DNA from: Vibrio sp. FE10
GTDB lineage: Bacteria; Pseudomonadota; Gammaproteobacteria; Enterobacterales; Vibrionaceae
Length of the DNA stretch: 64,000 bases
NCBI RefSeq assembly: GCF_030297155.1
Contig: NZ_AP028068.1
Span: 558,001 to 622,000 of the forward strand
Reading direction: 5' to 3'
A program made the position numbers and the translations under genes. How positions within the stretch are numbered: the stretch's first letter is position 1; each line of letters begins with the position of its first letter. A model generated the notes under the pieces. That model searched no databases. It was not told where the DNA came from and saw only the letters and a list, made by a program, of their open reading frames with translations. This document shows, in pieces, positions 45,338 through 53,858 of this stretch.

Positions 45338-46672
45338 CTAGTGATTAGGCACCGATGCACCTTCTATTGGAAGGCACTTCTGTTTAATCTGAGAAATGAA
45401 CGGATATAGGAATGCAATACGCCCAAGATAGAACAAGGTAAACGCCAACCACAGACCATGATTGCCCCAAATATCGATGGTGAACGCCTGTACCGCTAAG
45501 AATACCAACAAAGTCGCGATGCTAGAATCTCGAACCGGACGTGTGGTTCCTGTTCCAGTAAAGATACCGTAAACCGTCAAGCCAAAGCCTGCCACCAGCG
45601 GGAACACAATCAGCCACGGAGCCATATCTTGGTATAGAGCAACAAGCGTTGGAATATCGGTAAACAAGAAAACAATGCTGTCTTTAAATACCAAGGTCAA
45701 TAGCGTTAGCGCAGCAATAAAACCGGCCGTCCACTGGAAGTTGAGCCTTACCACACGGTCAAGCATTGAAGGATTTTTCTGGCCGACAGCTTTGCCAGCA
45801 AACACACTTGATGCGTTAGCAATGCCATCAAACATGTAACTAACAATAAAAGTCACTTGCATCAAGATTGCGTTAGCAGCCAGAACATCAGTCCCCAGCT
45901 TTGAGCCTGTACGCGCCATCATGTTGAAGAACACTAAGATACATATCGTGCGTAACAGCAGGTCAGTATTCGATGAGATGATTGTCGAAAGGTCTTTCTT
46001 GGTCATCTTCGAGCCTTGCAGGAACTCAGAGATCGAGATGTTGCTGGTCTTCATCACCAGCGTCATACCAATCGCAAAGGTGGTGATTTGTGCAATCAAA
46101 CTTGCGTAAGCAACACCAGCCACACCCAAGTCGAAATAGAGCACGAATACCGCATCTAAAACAATGTTCAACACATTACCAAACACTTGTGTGTAAAGGA
46201 CTTCTTTGGCTTTCGCCTGTCCCATTAACCAACCAATAATGGTGTAGTTGAGCAGAACAAAAGGTGCGCCATAAATCAAAACACTAAAATAGATGTGCGC
46301 GTGCTCGGCCACGTTCGCTTCAGGCTCTATCACCCACATTGCACCTTGCCAGATGAGCGGTTGTATCAAGATAAAGATCAAACCCACCAAGCCAGACAAC
46401 ACAAATGGACGCATCAAACTGCCCGCTAACTCAGAGCGTTGACCTCTACCCAATGCCATCGCACTTTGCCCTGTCGTACTGACACGGAAAAAGCCAAACA
46501 ACCAATACATGGTGTTCATAATGATGGTGCCGATCGCTACGCCACCGATCAGTTCAGCGATGCCAAGCTGACCAATCACGGCGGTATCCACGGCGCCAAG
46601 CAGAGGCTGAGTCACCGTTGAGATGATGAAAGGGAAAGCGATTTTCAGATAATCTTTGTGGGTAATGGTCAT
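45338..46672 (-). CDS. MATE-family efflux transporter (DinF-like)
   Basis: A 444-residue inner-membrane antiporter with about 12 hydrophobic helices in two repeated halves. The N-terminal half starts with PFIISTVTQPLLGAVDTAVIG, the family's first helix pattern, and the equivalent in the second half begins near 235. MATE proteins export cationic drugs or metabolites using Na+ or H+. It is transcribed alone, with its own terminator. Substrate unknown. Confidence 0.9.
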   Translation of the reverse strand: MTITHKDYLKIAFPFIISTVTQPLLGAVDTAVIGQLGIAELIGGVAIGTIIMNTMYWLFGFFRVSTTGQSAMALGRGQRSELAGSLMRPFVLSGLVGLIFILIQPLIWQGAMWVIEPEANVAEHAHIYFSVLIYGAPFVLLNYTIIGWLMGQAKAKEVLYTQVFGNVLNIVLDAVFVLYFDLGVAGVAYASLIAQITTFAIGMTLVMKTSNISISEFLQGSKMTKKDLSTIISSNTDLLLRTICILVFFNMMARTGSKLGTDVLAANAILMQVTFIVSYMFDGIANASSVFAGKAVGQKNPSMLDRVVRLNFQWTAGFIAALTLLTLVFKDSIVFLFTDIPTLVALYQDMAPWLIVFPLVAGFGLTVYGIFTGTGTTRPVRDSSIATLLVFLAVQAFTIDIWGNHGLWLAFTLFYLGRIAFLYPFISQIKQKCLPIEGASVPNH

Positions 46673-46880
46673 ATTCTAACGAGTGATATTAAGAACTATT
46701 TGCAATTAGAAAGGGATGCTATCGTTTAATCCGTACGTTGTCATCATCTACTGGGGTAAATTATCAACAAAGCGCTTTTCTCTTAATTCATCTACATAGA
46801 AATGCCTGTTGTCATTGGCAGTGCTAATTCGTCTCAACAAAAGAGCAATGTCTGGTTCAACAAAACAGCACAACCATCAA

Positions 46881-47750
46881 TTAGTAAAAACTCACGGGAA
46901 GGTAGAAATCGAGTTCGAACACTTCATCGATGTTGAGAAAGTGATTCTGATGATAATGCACATAAGCGGGTGTTGAACGCTGCTTGAAACCCGAAGTAGG
47001 TAACCACTTTTCTAAAACCATACTGATCTGTGGTAGCAACTCACCATAGCGACCATTGAGTCGAAACACAGCATGTAAACCGCCCGGAATCACCATCTGG
47101 TTCACGACACTGCGGTACTTAATCGGCTCATCAATCGCGATACACGCCACATAGCGGCACTGGTCCATTTCTACCCAAGCAGGGTTTGAGTGATGCAAAC
47201 CAAACTGACTCGAAAAGTCGCGCTGTTCTGAGTTCGCCCACGCTTTCAATATCAGCCACGCGTTACGAATGGAGCGGTTATAACCCGTATGTCGGACATA
47301 AGCCGCCATGCGCTCAGGTGTTTCAACGATCTTAGGTTCGGGTAACACTCGTTGCGCCACGTTCAAATAGCCCGCCGCGACTTCGGGATCTTTCAAGTAG
47401 GGTTTTTCTGCTATTTGTAAATCATGTTTACGCCATTCGCCCGGCGACATGCTAAAGGTCGCTTTGAATGCTCGGCTGAAAGATGACACCGAACTAAAAC
47501 CACACTTACTGGCAATTTCCACCACTGATGACGTGGTATCGAACATCAATTGGTTGGCCGCATACTCCATTCGAGTGCGTCGAATGTACTGATGTAACGA
47601 CTCCCCAACCACGCTTTTAAAGGTGCGATGGAAGTGTTGCTCTGAATAAGCCGCGATCTCGGAGAGCGCTTTTGCCGACAAAGGCTGGCTGATGTCTTGG
47701 TGAATATGGAACAGAACATCATTGATTCGGGATATGTGTTGTCGTGACAT
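46881..47750 (-). CDS. AraC-family regulator with GyrI-like effector domain
   Basis: A 289-residue regulator with the DNA-binding part first. Two helix-turn-helix units (SAKALSEIAAYSEQHFHRTF, 22-41, and VVEIASKCGFSSVSSFSRAF, 71-90) are followed from about 130 by a GyrI/SOUL-like small-molecule domain (YVRHTGYNRSIRNAW; DEPIKYRSVVNQMVIPGG). Such proteins (Rob, TetR-class activators like BmrR partners) bind hydrophobic drugs. Divergent from the aminotransferase gene with a shared 114-base promoter region, so it may regulate that gene or the MATE exporter 208 bases downstream. Confidence 0.9.
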   Translation of the reverse strand: MSRQHISRINDVLFHIHQDISQPLSAKALSEIAAYSEQHFHRTFKSVVGESLHQYIRRTRMEYAANQLMFDTTSSVVEIASKCGFSSVSSFSRAFKATFSMSPGEWRKHDLQIAEKPYLKDPEVAAGYLNVAQRVLPEPKIVETPERMAAYVRHTGYNRSIRNAWLILKAWANSEQRDFSSQFGLHHSNPAWVEMDQCRYVACIAIDEPIKYRSVVNQMVIPGGLHAVFRLNGRYGELLPQISMVLEKWLPTSGFKQRSTPAYVHYHQNHFLNIDEVFELDFYLPVSFY

Positions 47751-47864
47751 TTTTCAAATAGCATAAATGGACATGTTTATGAGCATAAACGGACACGCTT
47801 GTTTTTACAATTGCCGTGTAATATCAAGCGATAGAATAAAAACGAAAACGACGAGACACAACAC

Positions 47865-49013
47865 ATGGAAATCGCACAGTCATTACAACAGATTCAATCT
47901 TCATACATTCGAGAGATCCTCGCAGCCGCAAGCGATCCAAATGTCATCTCATTGGCCGGTGGTTTACCGGACGAGAAAACATTCCCTATCGATTTAATGA
48001 AGCCAACGCTAGAAAACCTAGCGAACATGCCTGAAGTTTTCCAATACGGTTCGACTGCGGGTTACGGCCCGTTGCTTGAGCACCTTACGCAAAGCTACCA
48101 ATTGCCAGAGACTCACACAGCAATGATCTGTACTGGTTCTCAGCAAGGTTTGGATTTGATTGCACGTGCGTATGTTGATCCGAATGATGTGGTTGTGATG
48201 GAAGCGCCAAGCTACCTAGGTGCGATGCAGGTGTTTGGTTTGGTTCAAGCGAACATTGTGACTGTGTCTCAAACAGAATTTGGCCCGAACCTAGATGAAC
48301 TAGAAACGTGCTTTGCACAGCAATCGCCAAAAATGTTCTATGCCGTGCCAGATTTTCACAACCCAACGGGCGTGTGCTGGACAGCAGAAACTCGTCAAAA
48401 AGTGGCTGAGCTTTGTATCAAATACAACGTGGCATTCATTGAAGATGCGCCTTACCGCGAGCTGCGCTTTACCGGCACTGAACTGCCAATGGTTTCTTCG
48501 TTCTGCCCTGACAACTCTATCGTTCTTCGTTCATTCTCTAAGATTGCATCGCCAGGTTTACGCATTGGCGCAGTAACCGGCAAACGCAGCTACCTTGAGC
48601 CACTGATTAAAGTGAAGCAAGGGGCAGATTTACACTCAAGCGTACCCATGCAAGCATTGCTGGTTGGCCTTCTGAAGCATGAAGATTTCAATCTGCACAT
48701 GGAAAACATTCGCACCCTGTACAAGTCTCGTTATGAAGTGCTGTTTTCAGAACTAGAAAAACAATTGCCTGCTGACTGTATATTAAAATCCGTAGATGGC
48801 GGAATGTTCATTTGGGTTGAAATTCCAGAGTGTGACACCTTTGAACTAGCTAAAACTCTACTCTCTAATGGTGTGGCGGTTGTACCAAGCCCAGTATTCT
48901 ATCCAAAGGCTGATGAAGCAAAAGCTGCACTGCGCTTAAACTTCACTAACGCCAACCCAGAAGAATTAACGGAAGCGGTGAAACGCTTAGCGGAAGTACT
49001 TAACCAAGCGTAA
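47865..49013 (+). CDS. PLP-dependent aminotransferase, class I/II (2-aminoadipate-type)
   Basis: A 382-residue fold-type I aminotransferase. Lys226 in RSFSKIASPGLRIG forms the Schiff base with pyridoxal phosphate. Other marks are LAGGLPDEKTFP near 30, GSQQGLDLIAR near 91, the DFHNPTG cofactor motif at about 163-169 and a C-terminal substrate Arg in ALRLNFTN. The nearest known relatives are 2-aminoadipate and aromatic aminotransferases and the enzyme half of MocR regulators; the precise amino acid cannot be told. An acgaga-type weak ribosome site precedes the ATG. It ends in a strong terminator. Confidence 0.9.
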   Translation: MEIAQSLQQIQSSYIREILAAASDPNVISLAGGLPDEKTFPIDLMKPTLENLANMPEVFQYGSTAGYGPLLEHLTQSYQLPETHTAMICTGSQQGLDLIARAYVDPNDVVVMEAPSYLGAMQVFGLVQANIVTVSQTEFGPNLDELETCFAQQSPKMFYAVPDFHNPTGVCWTAETRQKVAELCIKYNVAFIEDAPYRELRFTGTELPMVSSFCPDNSIVLRSFSKIASPGLRIGAVTGKRSYLEPLIKVKQGADLHSSVPMQALLVGLLKHEDFNLHMENIRTLYKSRYEVLFSELEKQLPADCILKSVDGGMFIWVEIPECDTFELAKTLLSNGVAVVPSPVFYPKADEAKAALRLNFTNANPEELTEAVKRLAEVLNQA

Positions 49014-49042
49014 TCGCTGATTAAGTCAGACAGATTAATACC

Positions 49043-49074
49043 AAGGCCCTGCTGTATTTTTACAGCAGGGCCTT
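49043..49074 (+). terminator. Strong intrinsic terminator after the aminotransferase
   Basis: A perfect 14-bp stem (aaggccctgctgta / tacagcagggcctt) with loop tttt is followed by tttgtttgg. Confidence 0.92.
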
Positions 49075-49097
49075 TTTGTTTGGCACTTTCACAGCTT

Positions 49098-49129
49098 AAT
49101 CTTTCAATCTTTCAATCTTTCAATCTTTC
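49098..49129. repeat. Four tandem copies of an 8-bp unit
   Basis: aatctttc is repeated exactly four times upstream of the DoxX-like gene, immediately before the first LysR-box copy. The unit length of 8 could allow slippage. Confidence 0.85.
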
Positions 49130-49174
49130 AAATATGCACTCATCACGTTCAACATTGTCTATTTTTGAATGCTA
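49128..49174. promoter_or_regulatory. 47-bp regulatory box, copy 1 (upstream of the DoxX-like gene)
   Basis: These bases align without gaps to 50717-50763 with 37 identities, including a block of 13 in a row (tgtctatttttga) and tatgcac. Copy 2 covers the start of the LysR gene and the promoter of the divergent DUF2798 gene, so both are candidate binding sites for that LysR protein. A -10-like taagat follows here at about 49185. Confidence 0.7.
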
Positions 49175-49236
49175 ACTTCCTGCATAAGATAAGCACATCA
49201 AACGACGACACCACTTATCACTGAAAGGTTATGACT

Positions 49237-49752
49237 ATGAGTACACAACAGTTAATTCTTGAGCTTACGTTAATCGGATCGATGTTTTTAATTACCGGCT
49301 TTTTCCTATTTCGCTCGTACAACTCAAGTGATGCGCTGTCTCTGAAAGCACAAAAAATTCTGACGGGCTTGCTAGGCGCATTCCTTTTGATGGCAGGCAC
49401 AGTAAAATTCTTTGACCCGTTCACCACCATGTTTGCAAAGCAGATTGCGTTGAGCGAACTGCCCTTCCCAACACTTTCTCGTTGGGCAGGTCAGTTAGGT
49501 GAAATGACGGCAGGTGTGTTGCTGTTGGTGGTTATGATTGGCGGACGCAAACTGAACACCGAATTACGTAACAAGGCGATGCTCGCTTCAACACTGCTGA
49601 CTACCTCTATCATGGTGGTTGCGGTATACGTTCACCTTTTACCAAGCGTGCCTGCAGAGGTGTTGCCACTGCAATCTAAACCACCGGTAATGACGCTGAT
49701 CATCCTTGGTTTAGCTTGGCTTAATGCTTATCTGTACCACAAGAACAAATAG
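49237..49752 (+). CDS. Four-helix membrane protein, DoxX-like
   Basis: A 171-residue inner-membrane protein with four hydrophobic segments (near 7-25, 40-58, 85-105, 150-166), the layout of DoxX/DoxD-type proteins. The ATG at 49237 is preferred over 49231 because aagg (49225-49228) is 8 bases from it but only 2 from the earlier ATG. A 47-bp box shared with the LysR/DUF2798 region lies upstream, so the three genes may form one regulon. Function unknown; DoxX relatives are linked to redox or membrane stress. Confidence 0.7.
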   Translation: MSTQQLILELTLIGSMFLITGFFLFRSYNSSDALSLKAQKILTGLLGAFLLMAGTVKFFDPFTTMFAKQIALSELPFPTLSRWAGQLGEMTAGVLLLVVMIGGRKLNTELRNKAMLASTLLTTSIMVVAVYVHLLPSVPAEVLPLQSKPPVMTLIILGLAWLNAYLYHKNK

Positions 49753-49796
49753 AGCTCTCAGAATAGTTCAAACCTCAATGCCAGCTTAGTCTGGCG

Positions 49797-50720
49797 TTAT
49801 TCGTTTCTATCTTCATTAATCGAAGCCAAAAATTCAGCAGAATTCTCAAACCTCTCAAAGATCATATCCCTAAACGCCACTACTCGGCTTGCTATCAGCT
49901 TTCTATCCGCCCACAGCATAAAGGCTTTGCCTGTTGGGCATCCTACGTCTGGCAACACCTGAACCAATTTGTCTTGCGCCGCAAAGCGCTCAAATGACGA
50001 TTTCGGCATCAAGCATATACCAGCCCCCAACAAGGTCGCCTCAATATTGAGCCTTAAACTACTGATCGAGTACTTAGGTTGGTAAGGCACGCGAATGGTT
50101 TTGCCTTGCTGCTTCAAATCCCAGTAAGGCATGTTATTTCCAGACAATAAGCGATGTGAAATCAGCTCTTCAGCACAGCTCGGCATACCATGCTTTTCGA
50201 TATAACTAGGAGAAGCCGCTATCACTAGTGGCGATTCAAACAGCTGACGTTGTATAAGGTGTGTGGCATGCGGAGGACTGGTCACCAAGGCTAAGTCGAT
50301 CTGCTCATCAAAAAATCGCTCTGTCCCAGCACTGAAATGAATCGAGATATTCACCTCTGGGTGTATCTCCATAAACTCAATCGCGAGCTTCTGTAGAAAA
50401 TAATCCGCGAACGGTTCTGGGCAAGACACACGAATCTCACCGGTTAATACTGGCTGGCTATTGGATAGCTGAGTCCACTCATGATCTAGCTGAGAGAAAA
50501 GCGAAGCAAAGCGTTGATAATACTCATCACCCGCCGTCGTCAGTTGGAATTGCTTAGCATTACGATGCACCAGCTTTTCACCCAGTTTATCTTCAAGATG
50601 AGCCACAGCCCTTGATAAGGTTGGTGCAGACACATGGGTTTGCAGGCTTGCCGCGGCAAAACCACCACACTCAACAGACTGACAAAACAGGTATAGATTG
50701 GAGATGTCTTTAGCTTTCAT
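49797..50720 (-). CDS. LysR-family transcriptional regulator
   Basis: A 307-residue regulator with the N-terminal helix-turn-helix GGFAAASLQTHVSAPTLSRA and a LysR effector domain from about 90. The start at 50720 (MKAKDISNLYLF) fits the family; an ATG seven codons upstream (50741) is possible, and neither has a clear ribosome site. A 47-bp box overlapping its start recurs upstream of the DoxX-like gene downstream of it, suggesting autoregulation plus control of two membrane-protein genes that flank it. Effector unknown. Confidence 0.9.
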   Translation of the reverse strand: MKAKDISNLYLFCQSVECGGFAAASLQTHVSAPTLSRAVAHLEDKLGEKLVHRNAKQFQLTTAGDEYYQRFASLFSQLDHEWTQLSNSQPVLTGEIRVSCPEPFADYFLQKLAIEFMEIHPEVNISIHFSAGTERFFDEQIDLALVTSPPHATHLIQRQLFESPLVIAASPSYIEKHGMPSCAEELISHRLLSGNNMPYWDLKQQGKTIRVPYQPKYSISSLRLNIEATLLGAGICLMPKSSFERFAAQDKLVQVLPDVGCPTGKAFMLWADRKLIASRVVAFRDMIFERFENSAEFLASINEDRNE

Positions 50721-50763
50721 ATATGCACGATTCAGATTCAAAACTGTCTATTTTTGATTGTTA
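50717..50763. promoter_or_regulatory. 47-bp regulatory box, copy 2 (LysR/DUF2798 promoter region)
   Basis: Partner of the box at 49128-49174, in the same orientation and with the same spacing to a -10-like element (tagaat at about 50774). It lies between and partly within the divergent genes. Confidence 0.7.
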
Positions 50764-50810
50764 CTACCGAGATTAGAATAGTGCCATCAATGAGTCAATC
50801 GGAGCACATC

Positions 50811-51053
50811 ATGAAAAAACTTCCACGTAAATTCCAATACCCACTAATGGTTTCTATGGTACTGCCAACCATGTTACTGAGTATGCCTGCCATTATGGTC
50901 GCAAAGAGCCTGCCACAAGGCGGTGTGTTTTTTGATGCTTGGGTAACGGCTGTCGGCCAAATGCTTCCATCAGCATTATTATTGTTAGCTGTGGTTGCTC
51001 CAACGGTGCGACTGTTCGTGACTAAGGTGTTGTTGGAGCCGGTGAGCAAGTAG
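50811..51053 (+). CDS. DUF2798 small membrane protein
   Basis: An 80-residue inner-membrane protein with two hydrophobic helices (MVSMVLPTMLLSMPAIMV near 13-30 and LPSALLLLAVVAPTVRLFV near 53-71), the pattern of DUF2798 proteins. The ATG at 50811 is 6 bases behind ggag; the longer frame to 50754 is not supported. Divergent from a LysR gene and preceded by the shared 47-bp box, so probably LysR-controlled. Biochemical function is unknown. Confidence 0.8.
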   Translation: MKKLPRKFQYPLMVSMVLPTMLLSMPAIMVAKSLPQGGVFFDAWVTAVGQMLPSALLLLAVVAPTVRLFVTKVLLEPVSK

Positions 51054-51065
51054 CCAACACATTCA

Positions 51066-51124
51066 TTGATAGTATCAACATTATTGACATTGAATGGTCC
51101 TATGATTATTGTTGATACTATCAA
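51066..51124 (+). promoter_or_regulatory. Promoter framed by two 13-bp palindromes (MarR operators)
   Basis: TTGATAGTATCAA (51066-51078) and TTGATACTATCAA (51112-51124) are the same palindrome with opposite centre base, 46 bases apart. Between them lies a perfect -35 TTGACA (51084-51089), a 17-base spacer and a -10-like TATTGT (51107-51112) that touches the second palindrome. The MarR domain encoded 22 bases downstream is the likely binder. Confidence 0.78.
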
Positions 51125-51146
51125 CGTATATTTCTATGGAGTGAGT

Positions 51147-52061
51147 ATGTCATCGGTTATGCAGATCAGAAGCGAGTTACGTTATCTCGTTCGCGAGCTT
51201 GGGCTATTGGATAAGAACTGCCTCAATTCAGGCTTATCACTGACACAGGTCCACCTTCTTACCTACCTGCGTAAGAATGGAGTCACGCCCTTTTCTGAGC
51301 TCAGCGTACAGCTCAGCGTCGAGAAAGCCTCCCTTAGCCGAACCCTCAACTCTCTGGTTGAAAAACAATATATCGAACCATCTTTGAGTGAAGCGGATAA
51401 ACGTCAGAAGTACTTTTCACTCAAAGCTGAAGGATTGAAAAGGTTAGAAGAAGCCGATGAGTCGGCCAACAATGAACTGTCTCAATTGCTGAACCTAATG
51501 AGCCCAGAAGATACCCAGAATGTGATTGATGGGTTAAGAACATTGCGACTCAGCGCTTTTCAGAAAAACGCCACGCACAACAAAGCCAGAATTCAGCTCG
51601 AAGCCTGCACCTCGGTATACCGCACTGAGATCGACAGTTTGATCAGAGATACCTTTTCGGGTGAACAAAGTATCCCACAACATCTCATTCCATTATCTCC
51701 TGACATTCCTCAGAAATGGTGGTTAGCACGTTCAGGAGAATATGTTTTAGGCGCCGTAGCGGCATGGGAGAGCGATGGAGAATGGCACTGGGGGCGATTT
51801 GTTGTCGACAACCGATTCCGCGGCCTTGGCATAGGAAAAGCATTGGCTCGTTACTCATTGGTTCAGGCGTCGAAAGACATCAACGAAATCCATATCGAAG
51901 CGCGTGACACAACCGTCAATATCGTAAAAGGACTCGGTGGAGAGGTTTTAGGTGACAAGTTCGACTTCTATGGGATGCCCGTAACGCCGATGCGATTAAC
52001 GAGAGATCGACTCAATGAAGCCACTGAAACTCAAGAGTTTACGCTACCTACTCACCTGTAA
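51147..52061 (+). CDS. MarR regulator fused to GNAT acetyltransferase
   Basis: A 304-residue two-domain protein. Residues 1-145 are a MarR-type winged helix (SLTQVHLLTYLRKNG; recognition helix VEKASLSRTLNSLVEKQY; wing EADKRQKYFSLKAEG). Residues 150-304 are an N-acetyltransferase with the acetyl-CoA loop RFRGLGIGKALAR near 231-243. MarR-GNAT fusions probably sense a small molecule by acetylating it or detecting acetyl-CoA; no target is known. The ATG at 51147 has ggag 6 bases upstream; the longer frame runs through the operator region. Two palindromic sites frame its promoter, pointing to autorepression. Confidence 0.88.
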   Translation: MSSVMQIRSELRYLVRELGLLDKNCLNSGLSLTQVHLLTYLRKNGVTPFSELSVQLSVEKASLSRTLNSLVEKQYIEPSLSEADKRQKYFSLKAEGLKRLEEADESANNELSQLLNLMSPEDTQNVIDGLRTLRLSAFQKNATHNKARIQLEACTSVYRTEIDSLIRDTFSGEQSIPQHLIPLSPDIPQKWWLARSGEYVLGAVAAWESDGEWHWGRFVVDNRFRGLGIGKALARYSLVQASKDINEIHIEARDTTVNIVKGLGGEVLGDKFDFYGMPVTPMRLTRDRLNEATETQEFTLPTHL

Positions 52062-52373
52062 TTGAGCCGCAAAAGATTAAGTGACTCACTACATTACTCG
52101 CCTGCCAATCACACAGCTTTGGCAGGCCTACATGTAAAATTCTCTTACCTATTTATCCCACTCCATGAGCATGGATCTTTGCAAGCCTAAAACCACACAA
52201 ACCAAAGTGATAAATAGCCCTACTTTTGGTTGGTTTTTGTCCTACATTGGCTTGGTTATACTGCGGCGGATTTTAATAAGCCAATATGGGCAAACCTGAG
52301 TGAATCAAACTCAGTCTGTACCATAAAAGGCAACGCTCTGGATTTACGTTCCAGCTCGCAGAAAGGAAAAACC
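52062..52373. other. Gap between MarR-GNAT and trhO
   Basis: Contains a 9-bp inverted repeat (gcctgccaa / ttggcaggc, 52100-52127) and an imperfect hairpin with T-run (about 52199-52238, tttttg), either of which may end the MarR-GNAT transcript. A -10-like tatact at 52257 may start trhO. Nothing else is recognisable. Confidence 0.5.
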
Positions 52374-53363
52374 ATGTCTCAATATGTTGTATGTGCTCTG
52401 TATAAATTCGTAGCACTTGATGATTACCAAGAAATTCGCCAGCCACTAACTGACGTTTTAGAAACTAACCAAATCCGCGGTACTTTGCTACTTGCGAGCG
52501 AAGGCATCAACGGCACTGTTGCAGGTAAGCGCGAATCTATCGACGCTCTTCTTCAATGGTTCAAGCAAGACCCACGCCTGGCTGATGTTGTTTACAAAGA
52601 GTCGTTCAACGAAGAACAGCCATTCAACCGCACCAAGGTGAAACTCAAGAAAGAGATCGTAACCATGGGCGTTGAAGGTATCGACCCTCGCCACGTTGTT
52701 GGTACTTACGTTAAACCAAACGAATGGAACGACCTCATCTCTGATCCAGATGTGATTTTGGTTGATACTCGTAACGACTACGAAGTCGATATCGGCACGT
52801 TCAAAAACGCAGTAAACCCGAACACAGAAACCTTCCGTGAATTCCCTCAATACGTGGCAGATAACCTCGACCCTAAGAAACACAAAAAAGTCGCGATGTT
52901 CTGTACGGGTGGTATTCGCTGTGAAAAATCAACAGCCTACATGAAAGAGCAAGGCTTTGATGAGGTATACCACCTTGAAGGCGGCATTCTTAAGTACTTA
53001 GAAGAAGTACCAGAAGAAGAGAGCATGTGGGAAGGCGACTGCTACGTATTTGATGGCCGTGTTGCGGTAAACCACCAGCTAGAAAAGAGCGATTACGATG
53101 TATGTAATGCTTGTCGCTTGCCAATTACTGACGAAGACAAAGCCTCTGAGCACTTCGAAAAAGGCGTAAGCTGCCCTAAGTGTATTGATAAGCACAGCGA
53201 CGAGCAAAAATCCCGTTTCCGTGAACGTGAAAAGCAAGTTCAACTGTCGAATGCTCGTGGCGAAACTCACGTAGGCGGCGATGCAGCTCACCTTATCGAT
53301 CAACGTAAGAAAGAAAAGCTAGCGCACAAAGAGCAGCAACGCTCTGGTAAGAAAGCGAAGTAA
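52374..53363 (+). CDS. trhO: tRNA uridine(34) hydroxylase, rhodanese-type
   Basis: A 329-residue protein of the YceA/TrhO family, which introduces the oxygen of 5-hydroxyuridine at the wobble position of certain tRNAs in an O2-dependent way. It has an N-terminal acylphosphatase-like domain ([16 protein letters not shown]), a central rhodanese domain with active-site Cys in [12 protein letters not shown] (about 182), and a C-terminal cysteine cluster (CNACR ... CPKC) that may bind metal. The ATG at 52374 has an aagga site; the longer frame lacks family similarity. Monocistronic with a strong terminator. Confidence 0.94.
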   Translation: MSQYVVCALYKFVALDDYQEIRQPLTDVLETNQIRGTLLLASEGINGTVAGKRESIDALLQWFKQDPRLADVVYKESFNEEQPFNRTKVKLKKEIVTMGVEGIDPRHVVGTYVKPNEWNDLISDPDVILVDTRNDYEVDIGTFKNAVNPNTETFREFPQYVADNLDPKKHKKVAMFCTGGIRCEKSTAYMKEQGFDEVYHLEGGILKYLEEVPEEESMWEGDCYVFDGRVAVNHQLEKSDYDVCNACRLPITDEDKASEHFEKGVSCPKCIDKHSDEQKSRFREREKQVQLSNARGETHVGGDAAHLIDQRKKEKLAHKEQQRSGKKAK

Positions 53364-53428
53364 GCTTTCTGCTTTCAACACGTATAGTTCTAAACATATA
53401 ACGATAAATAGTTAAGCTATATACATAC

Positions 53429-53474
53429 AAAAGGGCGCAAGTTCGAGGATTATCCCACGAGTTTGCGCCCTTTT
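53429..53474 (+). terminator. Intrinsic terminator after trhO
   Basis: Stem aaaagggcgcaa / ttgcgccctttt (53429-53440 with 53463-53474) with a partly paired loop, followed by more T. Confidence 0.88.
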
Positions 53475-53565
53475 TTGATCGCTTTACGGCTTTGTGTTTT
53501 GAACCACATTTCTTTCGAAAAATTGCTTCTATACTGTTAATAATTCGACTAGAGAGGAAGTGCCA

Positions 53566-53823
53566 ATGCTCAATGAAAACCATGCCTTTATCTTAGATTT
53601 CCCAGATCTTAAATTAGACATTGTTCAGCTCAACCACGACGACGAAAAATTCAAAGCAGACATGCAGAAATACCACCAACTTGACTACGACATCCGTCAG
53701 CTAGAAATCTCTGGCAGCCCTATCGATGACGACAGCATGCACAATCTCAAAGTAGAGCGAATGGCGCTAAAAGACTCGCTACACAAACAACTCACTCGCC
53801 ATCATGCGCTTAAATTGGTTTAA
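53566..53823 (+). CDS. DUF465 / YdcH-family small protein
   Basis: An 85-residue helical, highly charged cytoplasmic protein. The coiled-coil-like middle (QKYHQLDYDIRQLE) and the C-terminal KVERMALKDSLHKQL, the family's conserved KKxRLxLKD-type segment, identify DUF465. The ATG at 53566 is 8 bases behind gagg; the upstream GTG at 53560 is too close. Function unknown in the whole family. It is transcribed alone. Confidence 0.88.
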   Translation: MLNENHAFILDFPDLKLDIVQLNHDDEKFKADMQKYHQLDYDIRQLEISGSPIDDDSMHNLKVERMALKDSLHKQLTRHHALKLV

Positions 53824-53858
53824 GCTATCATTATGCTAGTGTGGCTAACTTAGCCACA

